Assembly: GCA_005784505.1 (NCBI GenBank)
Contig: VCAZ01000001.1
Location: 13,997,597 to 14,061,596, forward strand
Origin: Bagarius yarrelli
Lineage: Eukaryota > Chordata > Actinopteri > Siluriformes > Sisoridae
Reading direction: 5' to 3'
DNA: 64,000 bases
Under the pieces are notes generated by a model. It did not search any database, was not told where the DNA came from, and worked only from the letters and a program-made list of their open reading frames with translations. How positions within the stretch are numbered: position 1 is the first letter of the stretch; each line of letters opens with the position of its first letter. A program made the position numbers and the translations under genes. Of this stretch, positions 46,673 to 60,000 are shown piece after piece.

Positions 46673-49440
46673 CAGCATTGCTTTATAGCTTCAGGGCCAC
46701 AATTCTGATCTCCAGTGTGTAGAGGTTTTTTGTGTGTAGAGGTTTTTTTCAGGTCTAGTGCACTTTCCCTCATTTTTTCTCTAATATGTAAAGTAACACT
46801 GAGCTACAGAAGGTTGCTATATAAATACAACTTATTTTTATAGTTTAGGACACTAGCATATGTGCAAGTTTGTCCTAAGTTTGAGTTAGAAAAAATATTC
46901 AGTCAAGAGAGAGAAAGAAAGCGCAATGGGTCTGCAAAAGCTTTACACATAAAGACCTGGAGATAAGGATCTTACCTATGACCCTGATGCTGAAAAGCAA
47001 GCTGTGACCCTGCCAATCAGTCAGATGCATTTAAATAAATAAATAAAAATAAATTTGGTTGCTGGGGTTAACCTTACCAGAATATTAATATAAATGGGTA
47101 TTTTTTACATATACATTAAAGCATGCTTATTTTTTTCATCTTATTAGGATGTTTGGGGTCAGCACACAGGGGCAGCCATGAAACAGTGTCTGTATCTACA
47201 ATTAGACAGAGTTGGATGCCTTACTTAAGGGCCAAACAGGCCTGGACCTCTAAATTCTGATCAGTAACCCAAAGCATTAAATGTATAAATGTTTATGCAG
47301 TTTTCTGTATTTCTCACACGCCTGTGTTAACTGTTTCACCACATCACTAAATCCAAAATATTCATGTGGAATTAGTAGCCCAGATTAGATGCCTACAAGC
47401 TGTATGCACACATTTCATTCAAAAGGGCAAATGTTTTGTGGTATGATTTTATCTGTGACTTTATCAGTTAACACATTAATTCTTTCAAAATATATATTTT
47501 CAACAGAATTGTTCGATCATTGTGATAAAAGTTCATCTATGCATTACTTAAACTGAAGGCACTAGTTTTGTACTTAATTTAAAGATGGGACAATTTATGT
47601 TGGAGACAATATACAACTGAAAATACATGACACAATTAGATAGGTGGTTTGTGTTGTGTGTGTGTGTGTGGCAGAGAATTTTAACAGGTGATCAACTCTA
47701 CAACTCTATAGTCTTCAGCTGTTCTTTATTTTTCGGCTGCCTGTTCAATCAGCTACAAGGACGCCTCATTTAAGGGTGCACTCGTCTCCTGATGATTTAT
47801 CATGTGCACATAAGGTGGAACGATAAATATTCTTTTATTCAAGAATTAAACAACTTAAATATGCATATGTAATACACATAAAATAACCTCTGAAAAATAC
47901 ATTTAAATTTACATTTAAAACATTTGAACAATGCCTTTATTCAGAGTGATTTTAATGTTTATCTGTTTTATCCAAATGAGCAATTGGGGATTAGGGGTTT
48001 TGCTCAGGGGCCAAGTGATGCTAACCTTTGCTGGGTATAAAACCCCAAAATATTCCATTTAGCAGTCCAACACCTTAACCACTGCGCCACCAATTCTCAA
48101 ATATTAGCGTTTTATGATGCATTGACCTAAGAAAAAGAAACAAAGGATCAACTTTATTTGCTCATAATAGAAGATTAAGAGCACTGGTATATCAAGAGTC
48201 AAGAGGAATTTATTTGTCATATGCAGTTACACTGGGGAACTTGGAATTAAAAAGCTTGTAATGTAGCTCAGATTTAGAGTAGCATTAGCAGGACTATAAA
48301 AAATTTACAAACATGACATAGTACATAGCATTAGGGAATTCATTAACCCCTTAATTTCCATACCATTCTAACTCTGTTTGCTTTCAGTTTAAACATATTT
48401 GTTCAATAGATAATTTGGGTAATGCTATAAGTGTTATATGTGCTATATTGTGTTTATATTGTATTTGTGTCTATATTTTTGTGTTGATTTGCAAATTGCA
48501 ACCTTGCAAATTGCAAACTTTTAATGTAATATGTGAGGCAAACCCTGAGCTTTAGAAGGTTGCTATATAAATACAATAAATATTAGAAGGAATATTCAGT
48601 ATAATTTAGTATAAACGTGACAAGAGTGTCTCATATATATAAAATAAATAAATAAATATATAATAAATATAATAATAAATATTTCATATTCTAAGTTTAA
48701 GTTGCTTATACATGACTATTTAACATAAATTAAATTAAAGACATAATAAAGATTTTATGATAAGCAAGAGAAAATGTTTTAAGCAGATGGTTGTAGAGTT
48801 CAGTAAAATTGAAATGCAGTGACATCACAGTGTTTTGTCTGTGAAAAAGCATTGATATAAAAAAAACAAAAACAGTTTAAACCTTAACAAACACAAAGAA
48901 CACAAAAGGGTTTTTTTAGTATAAGTGAACTTTTTATTCTTTTTTTTGATACAAGCAGACGTGCCAGTAATGAATGTCTGTGGTAAACACACCTTCGTAG
49001 CAGGAGCAATTTAAACACTATGCAGTCAAAGAGATCATGAGGCTGTAATCTGAATTTCATTAAAGACACGTAAAACAGTCATTTAGAAATAAACTGACTG
49101 GAAAAAACAAATGCATGTGTGTTCTTGTGTTTTAAGTTTTACTCCTGCTTGTGTTTTTTCCTAGCTTCTTCATATTTCTTCGGAAATCTAATTATAGAAT
49201 TAATTATAGAATGCTTACGAAGCTGAGATTAAGCCGAAAGTGAGATGGATGTGTGATTTCGTCCCTGATCTTGCCCCACGTCTCTCCCTGACATGCCTTT
49301 CTATCTGTGGTTGGCCAGCTGGTGCTTATAGCCACACAGCTGCGAAGTGAGTGAGACAGTTTGTTAACTCCAACACTTAAGAAGCTTTTACATCTGCTGT
49401 TAGAAGCCCCCCCTCACCACACACACCCACAAACAACACA
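46673..49440. other. spacer with dispersed repeats
   Basis: No gene seen. A SINE-like copy in reverse orientation lies at 47905-48100 (aatgcctttattcagagtg, then ggccaagtgatgct and ccttaaccactgcgccacc). A repeat phrase gaggaatttatttgtcatatg is at 48205. AT-rich DNA fills 48590-48900. This stretch has no counterpart in the first block. Confidence 0.5.
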
Positions 49441-49444
49441 TATT

Positions 49445-50140
49445 CCCCTCTGTCAGCTGAGAGATCAGAGGGACAGCTGGTTCTGCTTCACTAGGCATCT
49501 GATGGTCCACCAGGGTTCAAAATAATCAACACACATACACACCCAATAAACTCATACGTCCAAAGTGAATAACTAAATAAATCTCTAATATTATTAATTA
49601 ATAACAGTAACTTTCCATTTGCATGATGTTATTTTCACTCATGTCTGTATGGAAAATGTAGTGTGTAGTCAATGTCACCCAACTTATCCATACTGATTAA
49701 TTGAGTGCTGGTTCTGCCTCTACTTTTGTCTCTACTGTTGAGGTTCCTTCCATTTTATCCATGGAGACCATGTTCAGGTGCATTTCAGAACTACTCTAAT
49801 TTCATCTGGCAATTGCATGACCTAATCCTTGAATGCATAATGTACATGTATCTGCATGATTGTTTTCATTTGCATCCTCTAATCTTATTGTGTACAGCTG
49901 CTTTGTTTCAATGACCATTGTAAAAAGCGCTATACAAATAAAATTGAATTGAATGTGTAATTTCCCTAAAAGAACCAATACAAGCCTGTTGATTTGTTAC
50001 TAGCTCTCTGTGGTTCTAAAATAACGACAAGACACCAATGTACATCCTGTCTTTATGGCTAAGTAACTTGCAAAGGTTAAATAAAGACTAAACACCCACA
50101 CCTCCACCCAGCACATATTTCCCAGCCTAAAGTCGTGTTT
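49445..50140. repeat. segment shared with the region upstream of gene C
   Basis: The two outer parts (49445-49560 and 50065-50135) match 27100-27290. Between them, at about 49690-49965, is a teleost repeat ending ttgtaaaaagcgctatacaa, ataaaattgaattgaat. It has probably split the original segment. Confidence 0.55.
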
Positions 50141-51824
50141 TTTTTGTTTTGTAAAATCATACTTTCTTAGTTAGTAATTACACACTTTCAAACTGTAAGA
50201 GTTCAAGCTATGATTCACAGCTTTATTATTAGACCATTGATTATGATTATGATGCAGAGACTATGATATTCTACTAGAGGATTATGTGTGTCTAGGACAG
50301 GGTATAGTAATGACATGGCAACATTAATACAGCAAAGTTTTGGGCTGGGTTTTAAGTCATATCCTTTGCTTAGTTCTTTAAGCTGAGGTGAAGAGATTCG
50401 TAAACAATAGTTCTAGGTTATGCTGTATGTGTGCTATTTACTGTATATGTAAAAGTTAAATAAATACACTACTGGAGCAGTTTGAAATCAAATATTAATT
50501 ATTTCCCTAATAAGTGACCCAGTGCGTCCAGAGAGCATTTTAAAGACAAAAGCAGGAGGTGTTGAAAACATTAAAAAATATATAATTCAAATTATGTCAC
50601 ACATTTAAGACAGTGAAATGACAAAATGGCATGAGACATATCTTGTCTTGTTCTAGACAGAACCATCAGAAATAAATAAAGCTTCTAAACAAGACTTTAT
50701 GAAATTCACACCAAAATTAATACAAAATTTTTAAAGCTTTGATTGTTTTAACATATTTACATTGTGTTGCTGCCATAATGGACATCCTCTGTAAAGTGTG
50801 CACTTAAACATACATAACTAACATGTGGGCCAAAAAAAAATAATTTTTAAAAAAGTTTTTAAATACAATAATACAAGGCGTTTTCAGGCCTAAAGCAAAT
50901 TATCCATCAATCATTACAAGTTGAATCAACTATTTTATTTCGTCAGCCTTGGGGTGGGACTTGCTGTTTCAATTGCATTTCAAAAACAGCATTGGTTACG
51001 CCCCCTTTCCCAGAGGTTAACTGTGATTGGACACCAGAATCCATCATTCACACTTGACCTCATCACTTTAAACATGGCTTTGTCAACGAGACAACTGTGA
51101 CTTGTCACTCAATTGTTTTATTGTATTACATTACAATTTTGGCATCCTGCCCCACGGCTGACAAAAATAAAGATCAGATTAGATTTACCTTTACTGTCAT
51201 TGTGCAAGATAAATGTATGAAATGCAGTTTGCATGAGCAAAGAGCCAGAGCGAACGCAAATAAATGAGCTCGCTGGGTCGTGTTTCCTCACATTTCGTCA
51301 CATTCTTTATGACATTGATTTGCCACCATACAAGATGAGCGGAAAAAAAATAAAACTTTTGGTACATCTTTGGTTCAAGTTTCAAACTTTTTTTAAAATA
51401 AACATTATTAACTTTTGCCAAAAACCCTACAACATACAAAACAATCAAGTTTCGGTCATAATTGCATATGCATTGTTTATGTTCACGTTCTTCAGCAGGT
51501 TCTCACTGAGAAATGATGATACACCTGGCACATCATTCAGATTCAGAGAAAGAGCAGAGGCAGCATTTAGGCTTGTAGTGCTTCGTCCAGTAACATATTT
51601 ACATTCCTTCACTCAGGACTCTGACTCCAATCCTGGAAAAAAAAGAAAACAGTGACTGGTCAGTGTAAAAATTATAATTAAGCGTTTAAAAACATCTATA
51701 TGGTTTTATTGTTTACTATCATGCAAATGACAAAAAGACAGAAATCCTTCACACTCGCCATTAGTAGTGTGGTGGTTTTCCCGCCACAGCGCGCGCCCCT
51801 CCCCTTTTTTAAAAACAAAGATGG
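50141..51824. other. duplicated spacer (matches 18340-19360)
   Basis: Non-coding. Co-linear with the first block from about 50480. It contains the DIRS empty site at about 51775 and the diverged minus-strand exon candidate whose acceptor is at 51632. At 50940-51200 there is additional sequence with a repeat fragment (gattagatttacctttactg). Confidence 0.55.
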
Positions 51825-52228
51825 CGTCCGAAATTGTGCGCTTCCATACTATATAGTATCCGAGTTAAGTAGTATGGACGAATTCATAGCAATAATATTT
51901 ATTATTAGATACCTTCATTATTAGTATTAGAATTCAAGCCGTTAATCGGGTGATCTACCTCTTTCTACTATCCTGAGGATATACAGAAGACATTTTTACT
52001 TAAACTGCTTAAAATAGCTTTACTTCGGGAGAAAAGCAATGTTTCTAGTCTTTTTTTTTCTTTTTTAAAGCGCTGTCGTGACGACATGTTGCACAATGCC
52101 ATGTGCAACATAGCGGATTAATTTTGTTTATACTAAGCAGAACCAAAAATAATTTAGTTTTTAAGCGGTGGTTAATTGCGGACTACCTCAAATGTAGTAA
52201 CTACTTAAATAGTAAGCAATTTCGGACG
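51825..52228. mobile_element. MITE, second copy
   Basis: Paralogue of 22934-23344 with the same inverted ends. On the minus strand it contains AATAAA (51898-51903), a possible polyadenylation signal for the CDKN1C-like gene; the first copy has AATAAG there. Confidence 0.7.
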
Positions 52229-52355
52229 AACCCAATCACTGCTGTCTTCATCACGCCTAATTCTCCGCCATAACATCCACCAAAAACTCTTCTTTTCTCG
52301 AAGTTTCATCAAAAGTTTAAAAATAAACATGGTTGTTGCGTGAATTACCTTCACT

Positions 52356-53008
52356 TCACCGGAGTGCTTTTCGTGGTGTTTGTTCGGAAGAGAGGAATCT
52401 GAGTGGCTTTACAGCAGCGCTTTTGCGTTCTTTCACATCGCCTGCTTTCTTTCGTTTGGTGTTAAAATCTGTAACAAATAAATACACACAGAATGTTAAC
52501 ACACTCGTAACAGATCCCTCGACGAGCTCCTGCTAATTACTGCTGCAGTTTTCTTGACGTTACCTGTAATGTAAGTTGTTGTTGATGTAGTGAGCCGTGC
52601 GCTTGTTTTTCTCTTCGTGCGGCTCCGCTTTCCTGTCCTGGAAGAAGAAACGGCTCCGCTTGCAGCGTCGCTCCGAGCACAGGTCACCCCGTTAGGAGCC
52701 TCTGTATGCGGCAGAGCAGCAGCCTTCTTCTCACCTGACCTGAAGTGCAGGTAAACCGCAGGCGTCGCGTCCAGCGCCGCTTTTTCCCACTCGTAATCAC
52801 CTTGTAGCGGCGTACCAGAGGCGAAGTTAAAGTTCCACCGTTGCTGGTTCCGCTCGGAGATTTCACTTAGCTTCGCGTTGAGGTCACGATTCAGCTCTTC
52901 GTGATCGACCGGTCCGAAAAGATTTCGGCAGGCATTCCTGCGCGTTTGCTGCGGTATCCTCTCTCTCGGAGCTGCCAAACTGTCGGGGAAAATCTGAACG
53001 CTGGCCAT
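52356..53008 (-). CDS. cdkn1c: CDKN1C-like (p57Kip2-type) CDK inhibitor, copy 2
   Basis: Second intact Cip/Kip inhibitor gene. Exon 1 runs 53008-52564 and exon 2 52468-52356 (TGA), giving 185 residues. The cyclin-docking RNLFG and the CDK-binding WNFNF are unchanged. In the ATP-cleft segment the phenylalanine is valine (PAVY instead of PAFY at residues 83-86), the position equivalent to Phe87 of p27. It reads SGEKKAAALPHTEA where copy 1 reads TGEEEGCCSLPHTEA, the result of offsetting indels. Exon 2 has one proline fewer but the same EQTP-RKALR tail. The promoter is conserved. It may be functional, weakened or specialised; sequence alone cannot tell. Confidence 0.86.
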
Positions 53009-53230
53009 CGCAATCAGTCTCTTCTGAAAGACTCGTGAAGGAATGAACCGTGACTCTCTTTAACCACTCCAACACGGTCTGACGCGAGTATTTGTAGCGT
53101 CACAGTTTTAAAGGCCTGTTGCTATAGCAACGCGTAGCGACATAGGCGAGCGATCTGATTAGTTAGCGAGTGGCTACTCTTACGTCAGGAGCCCGCCTAC
53201 AATCGGTTCTAATTGGTCAATGATCGTTTT
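53009..53230 (-). promoter_or_regulatory. promoter region of CDKN1C-like copy 2
   Basis: Keeps the X-box palindrome gttgctatagcaac (53118-53131) and a CCAAT box (aattggtcaa at about 53210). The other CCAAT of copy 1 is altered here (gattagttag). Confidence 0.55.
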
Positions 53231-55939
53231 TGAAACGACACCAAACTTTTGTTAGGAAACATAAAAATTAAATACATTTAAAAATTTTAAGCCAGTGAAC
53301 CGAATGATTTGATTGTCCAAATAACAAACACAAACAAACAAATACGATATAAATACACATTTCTGCTTTTGTTGTTGTTTTCATCTGCTCCTGCTAGGGG
53401 CCGCCACAGTTTATAATTAATACAAATATTTATTTGGCTCAGTTTTTACACTGTACTAGGTGTGAATATTATGTAGAGACATTTTGTCAAAATCTAAACA
53501 AACATATAATTAAGTGGATGTCAAACATGTTATTTTTTAAGTTTACACAAGCCTTAAGGAAAAGTCAGTCATTTTTACTACTAGATAAATAAAACTTTTT
53601 GTTGTTAACCATATTGCCATATTGTTAACCATATTGTTAACCATTTTTAAGTGGACATTGGGCTGTTACAATTATAAAATTTGGGTGGTAATTATTTTAT
53701 AAATTAATAATTGCGATTATGACAATTTATTGCCTGTTTGGGGGCTTAAGCAATTATTTGTTTGTTGTAGCTTTGATGATTGTTTACACACTTTACACCT
53801 TTGAATGAATTTCAGTTGTTTCCTCAGTACATAACAAATAATAATTACTGTATCTTTCAAAAATATGAAAATTCTGCAAAAGAGTTTGCAGACCCAAAAA
53901 GACATGTACACATATTCATAAATGAGAAAATTCTGTAAATAACAACACAATTACGATAAATGATGATAAAAGAACCGGTCATAAATGTCACATTTCTAAA
54001 CGAGGCTGATCCTGCTGCTTAATGGCTTTGTAGATTACAGAAAAGTAACAATAGCGGACATCTTTGCTGTATAATTGAGCTGATATGTCTCAGTGATGCA
54101 AAACTCAACAGAACAGTGTCATTTGAACTTAACACACGTATTTGCTTAGCTTACTGCGTGCAAAGCAATGCATGTTGAAAGCAGAGTACGTGAGTGGAGT
54201 GAAGCAGTAAGAATTTCCTCTGCATGCTCAAAGCCTTTTATAATTACTCAACTCCATTTTCATTTCATGCTCCTTGCTCACTCTGCAATTTCTCCTCATT
54301 TACTACTTCATCCATATTTACGCCATGGGAAAATTGGTGCCTTATTAACCGTCCACTGTAAATATTTTATTATAAATATATAGTATTAAATGAAATCCAT
54401 ATTTTATTGTGTTCTGTCAGTGGTGTTTGTTCATGCTGTACAGTTTATTGGGCCGTTAACATAAGCTTGTGATGGATTGATAGTCGAGCGCTGTAAAGCA
54501 TGCTTGGAGCAACGTAAAACCACAAAGCTCTGACTTTTGTAAAAAATCTGCTTGAAACTTCAAACAAAATCATGCTGCTCCATTCTCATTCTCCTTCCAC
54601 TCCATTCACATACTCTGGATAGAAGTAAGGCGCCACAGACACTACAGCTCCCCCTTGTAACTAATAAAAGTGCAAAGATTAAGGTTGAATATAATAATCG
54701 TGGAAACATCAAATAATATGATCGCAATCATAGGGTTATTAAATAATTGTGACAGCCTTATGTGGATATGGTCAGAGAGAAATTAGTTTATTTAATAAAT
54801 TACATTCTGTTTGTACTTCTGTTTTTATTTTCTGGAATAGAAAGCCAGTGGGATGACACCAGTGTACCAGTTATAGACTGTTATAGAATGTTTGCCAAAT
54901 CCTTTTAACTGCTTAAATAAAAAATATTGAATTAAATATTTTTAAAAAATCAGTAATTGATAGAAATGCATTTACATTCAGGCCATTTGGTAGATACCCT
55001 TATCCAGAGGTATTTATACACCTGAGCAGTGGAGAGTTGTTGGGATTTGAACCTTGCCAACCAGCAGGCCAACACCTTAACCACTGAGCTACCACTTCCT
55101 AATGCACGAAAAATGCTTGTTTAAATATTAAAACAGCTCACATTAAATAGCATTGACATCTAAGCTACCACGGGCATGGGCACAGTGGCTTATTGCTAGC
55201 TGTTTGCTTTCCTAAACCCTACATAATCTAATTGACATCTTTACATTGTCAGTAGTGTATGTGTATAATATTGTGCTGTGTCCAGACTGTACTTTCTGAT
55301 GTACCCAGATTTTACTGGGATAGACTCCTTGTTTTACACAACCTTGTACAGGATAGGTGCTAGAGTATGTGAAAGGATAAATAGACTGCACCAGCCTTAT
55401 TTGCTAGAATTTCTAAACGACTATTTAATAAAATTGTTTAATGAAATGAAAACACACATCAGAGCGAATCTAGGATTTTTAAAAAAGATTTTAAGCAATT
55501 ATTTATCTTTATATTTTAACAAGTTAATGTTTTTATGGCCCAGGCACCAGTTACAGTGTAACATCGCCATCTTCTGGATATTTCAGCTAAGTACGTTATT
55601 TCAGTTCAAGATGCTGAAGATGCAGTTGTAAAAGGCTACAGTCCAAGACCTGATCTCAGGTCTCTGTGCTTTTTTAACTGTAAAAATTGTTAAGATTAAA
55701 TGAAGTTTAGGAAAATTATTATACATTTATATCAAGGAATAACATGTTGATTAAAAGTTGAATAAAACCTTTTTACTACATACTACCGTACTACATGGTC
55801 ATAAGTATGTAAAATTTTGACAATCACATCCAAGTGTTTAATAAACCAAAAGCTCCACTCCTCTTCAATGGCTAGTTTTAACTAGATTCTGGACTGCACA
55901 TTGTCTTTAACCTTTACTAACTAAATTTAATAATTCACC

Positions 55940-55990
<51 letters not shown>

Positions 55991-56330
55991 CTACAACCTG
56001 GGGATCCATGAAATTAAGGCACAGGAGCTTTGAGGATGGACTGGGACTTACTCTGCTCTGCTGACCCAAGGCTACAGTTTACATTGCATTTAATTAGCAT
56101 CATTACACACCTTAACATCGTATAGCTGTAATAAACGGACATTCTGTATATTATAATTATAATGCTAATGTATTCAAAGACCTCTATATTAAGTTTATGT
56201 TTACAACAGTTGGAACAGTTTAGGGGTAAAGTATATAGGTGTAATGATCAAATTTACAGAAACATTTGGTTGAAATATACTTTTTTGTATTATATAGTTT
56301 TGACAAATTATCCCAGCTAATGGATCTACG
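53231..56330. other. spacer between CDKN1C-like copy 2 and PTDSS2
   Basis: Non-coding. Co-linear with 24351-26230 but with extra sequence. It includes a SINE-like copy at 54965-55105 (ccatttggtagatacccttatcc, then aacaccttaaccactgagc) and a CT microsatellite at 55945-55988. Confidence 0.55.
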
Positions 56331-57043
56331 GGAGTCCTAGATGGGTCTTCTTCTTCTGGTCGTTTGTGAAAAAATTATATTTACAATTTTTTGTTATGGC
56401 ATATGTCAGTAAAGTAGAAGAAATCATCAAACAGGATTGTCAAGGTCAAAGGTTGGGACAAACACGTATCTGTGCAATGTCTGCGTAAACCCCGCGCAGT
56501 AGAGCACCCTCGAATTCTCCCTTGCGCTTTGCCTAAAGAGGAAGTGACGTCAGAACGCGCGATGACGCTGGATGTGCGCTCTCCTATCTGAGTCAGTGGG
56601 TAGGCGTGCTAAGGTTACAGCCGAGTTATTGACAAGGCTCCTTTTAATGTCCAACCCGAGACAAGTCGAGATAAGTAAAAGGTTTACAATAACAATAGCA
56701 AGATGGTATACACTATGTACGCCTTAACTTGAAGCTCAGTTAGTAATAGTTCAGTAATTGACGAGTGCGAGCTTGTAATGTGGTTATTACATGCAGGGTA
56801 TTCTGTGTCCTAGCTATAGGGGAGCTAAGTAGCGAAAATAATGTCCCCAGAGTAATAGCAACACTTTTGTAGTGCACGTGCATGTCTATTATGATCACCA
56901 TTTAACTGTTAAAACACTAGATAATCGCTCAACGGAACAAGTTTGTCGAGAAGTTCCTCGCGCCTGATCAAGGAGGAGGATTGAGGACGCACGCAGATTA
57001 GTGCAGGATATAACACTTGTTATTAAAAGAGTAATAATAAAGA
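56330..57043 (+). promoter_or_regulatory. PTDSS2 promoter and 5' untranslated region
   Basis: Contains an ETS site fused to a perfect CRE (gaggaagtgacgtcag, CRE at 56545-56552) in CpG-bearing DNA, about 500 bp before the start codon. The conserved copy at 26230-26480 shows which part was carried along in the duplication. Transcription start not determined. Confidence 0.5.
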
Positions 57044-60000
57044 ATGGCCAAACTTGAGCCGAAGAAAAACAGCGCTTTGTCCTTTGGAGGCAAATCTGCG
57101 GCGGAGGAGCAGGTGACTAACGGCCTCGCCGAGCCAGCGGTAACCGGAGCCGCGCACGAGCCGGGGGTCAGAGTTAAACCTGGCAAACGGAGCACCGAGA
57201 GCGAAGTGTTTGACGACGGAACCAACACTTTCTTCTGGTAAGAAAGAAACACATAAATCCGTCATTCCTTTCTGACCAAGTTAATTAATACTGGATATCT
57301 ATTGTAGAAATTTAAGCAAATAAGCAGCGCATAGATGAAGTGAAAAGTATTTGCACCCGTGACCTGATATTACACCTGCTCTCTCTGATTCATACACACA
57401 GCTGTATATAAACCCTCTTTCCCTCTTAACTCCGACCCAGATCGTTTTTTTTTACAACCTGATACTGACCAATTACATGTTTGTGATTGCTAATTGGAAG
57501 ATTGTGGGTTTGATTCCTGAGCAAGGCCCCTAACCCTTAATTGCTCCAGTTGTATAAATAAGAGATAATTGTAAGTTGCTCTGGATAGGCGTGTCTACCA
57601 AGTGCAGTAAATGTTATTAGGAATTTAGGAATTAAAATTCCTGATTAAAATTCCTAATACTATCAGTACTGTCACTTTACTCACTCACAGCAAAAAAAAT
57701 ATTATTTTAACAGCAATATAAATAGAGAGGTCTAAAACTAAAAAAATAAATAACCTTCAACACTTTGGACAAGGGGGTCTGCCAAGTGCCACCAACTTGG
57801 ATATCTAAAATGTCAAAGGTTTCTGAATTTAAATATGAAATAGCTTGGGTTTGTTAAAGTGGCTTAGTGGTCCTAAAAGGTTGAAAACTTTTGATTGGTC
57901 AACCCCAATTGTCTGTCACTGGATCTAAACGGATCAAATCTCTCCCAGTGTGACAATGCTTCTGTGCACAAAGCCCTCAAGCTTTAACAAGTTCCTTCCA
58001 AATAAAAATCAGTGCTTCTCAAATCTTAATTTTTGTCTTCATTTTAAAATGTTCAGTTTTAATGTATATTCTATAATAATAAAGAGGAAAAATGCTGAAA
58101 TAAAGTGCAGAGTTAGTTGTGTATCTAAGGAACAATGTTGTTCTCCATGACAGCATGCATTGTTATGTCCCAGGCCATAACTTAAAACTTAAATGTATTG
58201 ACCCCCTTCCTCACAGAGTGCATACTTGAAGCTCATGTTATGAGTGGGCTGCTGATCTGGTTTGACAAGGTTGGAGTGGAGAAACTCAAGTGTCCTGCAC
58301 ACAGCTCTGAACTCAACCCTAATTCAGGATAAACTGGAACATTGTCTTACCTGACATCACTGCATGTCCTTTCTAAGATCTTGTGTAGATGAACAAGGAC
58401 ACACTAATAGTAGCAGGTGTTTAGAACAGAAAAGAACAAAGACGTATGAGTGTAACAGTCGGGTGTGCCAATACTTTAAAACAGGGGTCATTCAACTCGG
58501 TCCCGAGTAGCCAGTTTCCTGCAGAGTTTAGTTCCAACTCTAATTAAATACACCTAAAACAACTATTCATGGTCTTGTATGGTATACTGGAAACTTACAT
58601 GTGTTAAGGCGAGTAAGAGCTAAACTCTCCAGGACACAGACGCTCCATGTTGTGTGTTTGTGCACTTGTATAGTGGGTATTTCAATCATCTCATGCCAAA
58701 TCAGCTTTAATGTGACCTTGGTACTGACATGACATTTTTGTTTTGTTAATTTAAGTGTAAACAGAGTGGAGATATATTCCAAAGCTGTGTCACAAAAATC
58801 CCACTTAACTCTATGCAGTACATACTCTAGCATTTAGTACATAAGTTAAAGAAGGGTTGTATGTCATGTCGTAAAATACAAAGGTTTTACACATTGGAAC
58901 CAAAATGACATCAAAGGCCCAGAAGGTTACACTGCTTCAGTAGCTTTATCCAAATGCACACAACACAAGCATGTTCAAAATAATTTTTGTATGATTTCTC
59001 GTTAATGGCGGTGTTGGCAGCCATTTTAAACCATTGTCTTCATGGAAGTTTCAGAATTAATACAGGGCACACTATTTATACTACACTATGGCATGAAGTT
59101 AAAGCATCAGTATGCGATGTAAGATGTGCATGTGTTATGTTCTTTTTTTAAATTTAGCTCAGCATGTTTCCACTAGTTTCTCATTTTAAGGCATTCTTGC
59201 ATAAAGTTTTTGTTTAATCTTTTTAAATCGCAGACATTAATACTGCGTTAAGAGTAAGCGCAAAGATGGATCGTTCTTTTTCTTGGAGCTTAAAAAGTTA
59301 TTTTTCTAAAAAATAGGCAGACATTCTACTTCATAGCAAGTACTTAATACGAGACTGTCGACAGTCTGAGGCCTGATGCGCGCCATTCGGTTTTTATCCT
59401 CTGCAGGTATATTACGCACACGCTGCCATTGAATCACCATAGCAACAGTTGCAGTTCCGCAACCTATTGTGGAACTTGTTCTGCATTGCTGCATTACTGG
59501 GGTTTTTTTTGTTAGTGTTTGAGGCACCGGATTTGTTGTCCATCGCGGCACTCTTGATGCTTCATTGGGAATTACAGAGAACGTGCATTTCGGCAGTTCA
59601 GGTTATACTGCCTACCTTTCCTTCAGCAGAGGATAAACATATGAGTGCACTTAAGCACTTACAGCAGTGTGTATTTATTGATCTGTGAATATTTAAATTA
59701 TACAATCGATGGGGTTGTAGTACGCATAAAACCAAACTATGTGTTGAGCTCGTACGTGTTTTAGCCCCTTTGCTAATCAAGCTGATATTCTGCTATATAG
59801 GGATATATAGTCTCCTGCTGCACTCATCTGCCTCCTCTGGGAGAATTCAAGGATGTCAGCCATACCCCGGCTTTTCTGCTGTTTGACCGACTCAGCAGAA
59901 ACCTCGCGCTCAGGCGGGTTAAAGACTTTAAGCTGGACGGACAGAATAGAAGAGGGCAAACATATTTTGTTAATAATTATAATTATACTTAATATAAATG

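Noticed and set aside
51233..51655. 140-codon plus-strand frame, with a related frame at 18803-19156
   Set aside because: The shared part reflects the block duplication. Outside it the frames differ and there is no splice or start context; the minus-strand acceptor there is the better signal.
57000..57265. Minus-strand frames over PTDSS2 exon 1
   Set aside because: Shadows of the coding exon, whose plus-strand product is unmistakable.
59306..59551. 81-codon minus-strand frame in PTDSS2 intron 1
   Set aside because: No recognisable domain, no splice context, and lies in ordinary intron DNA.
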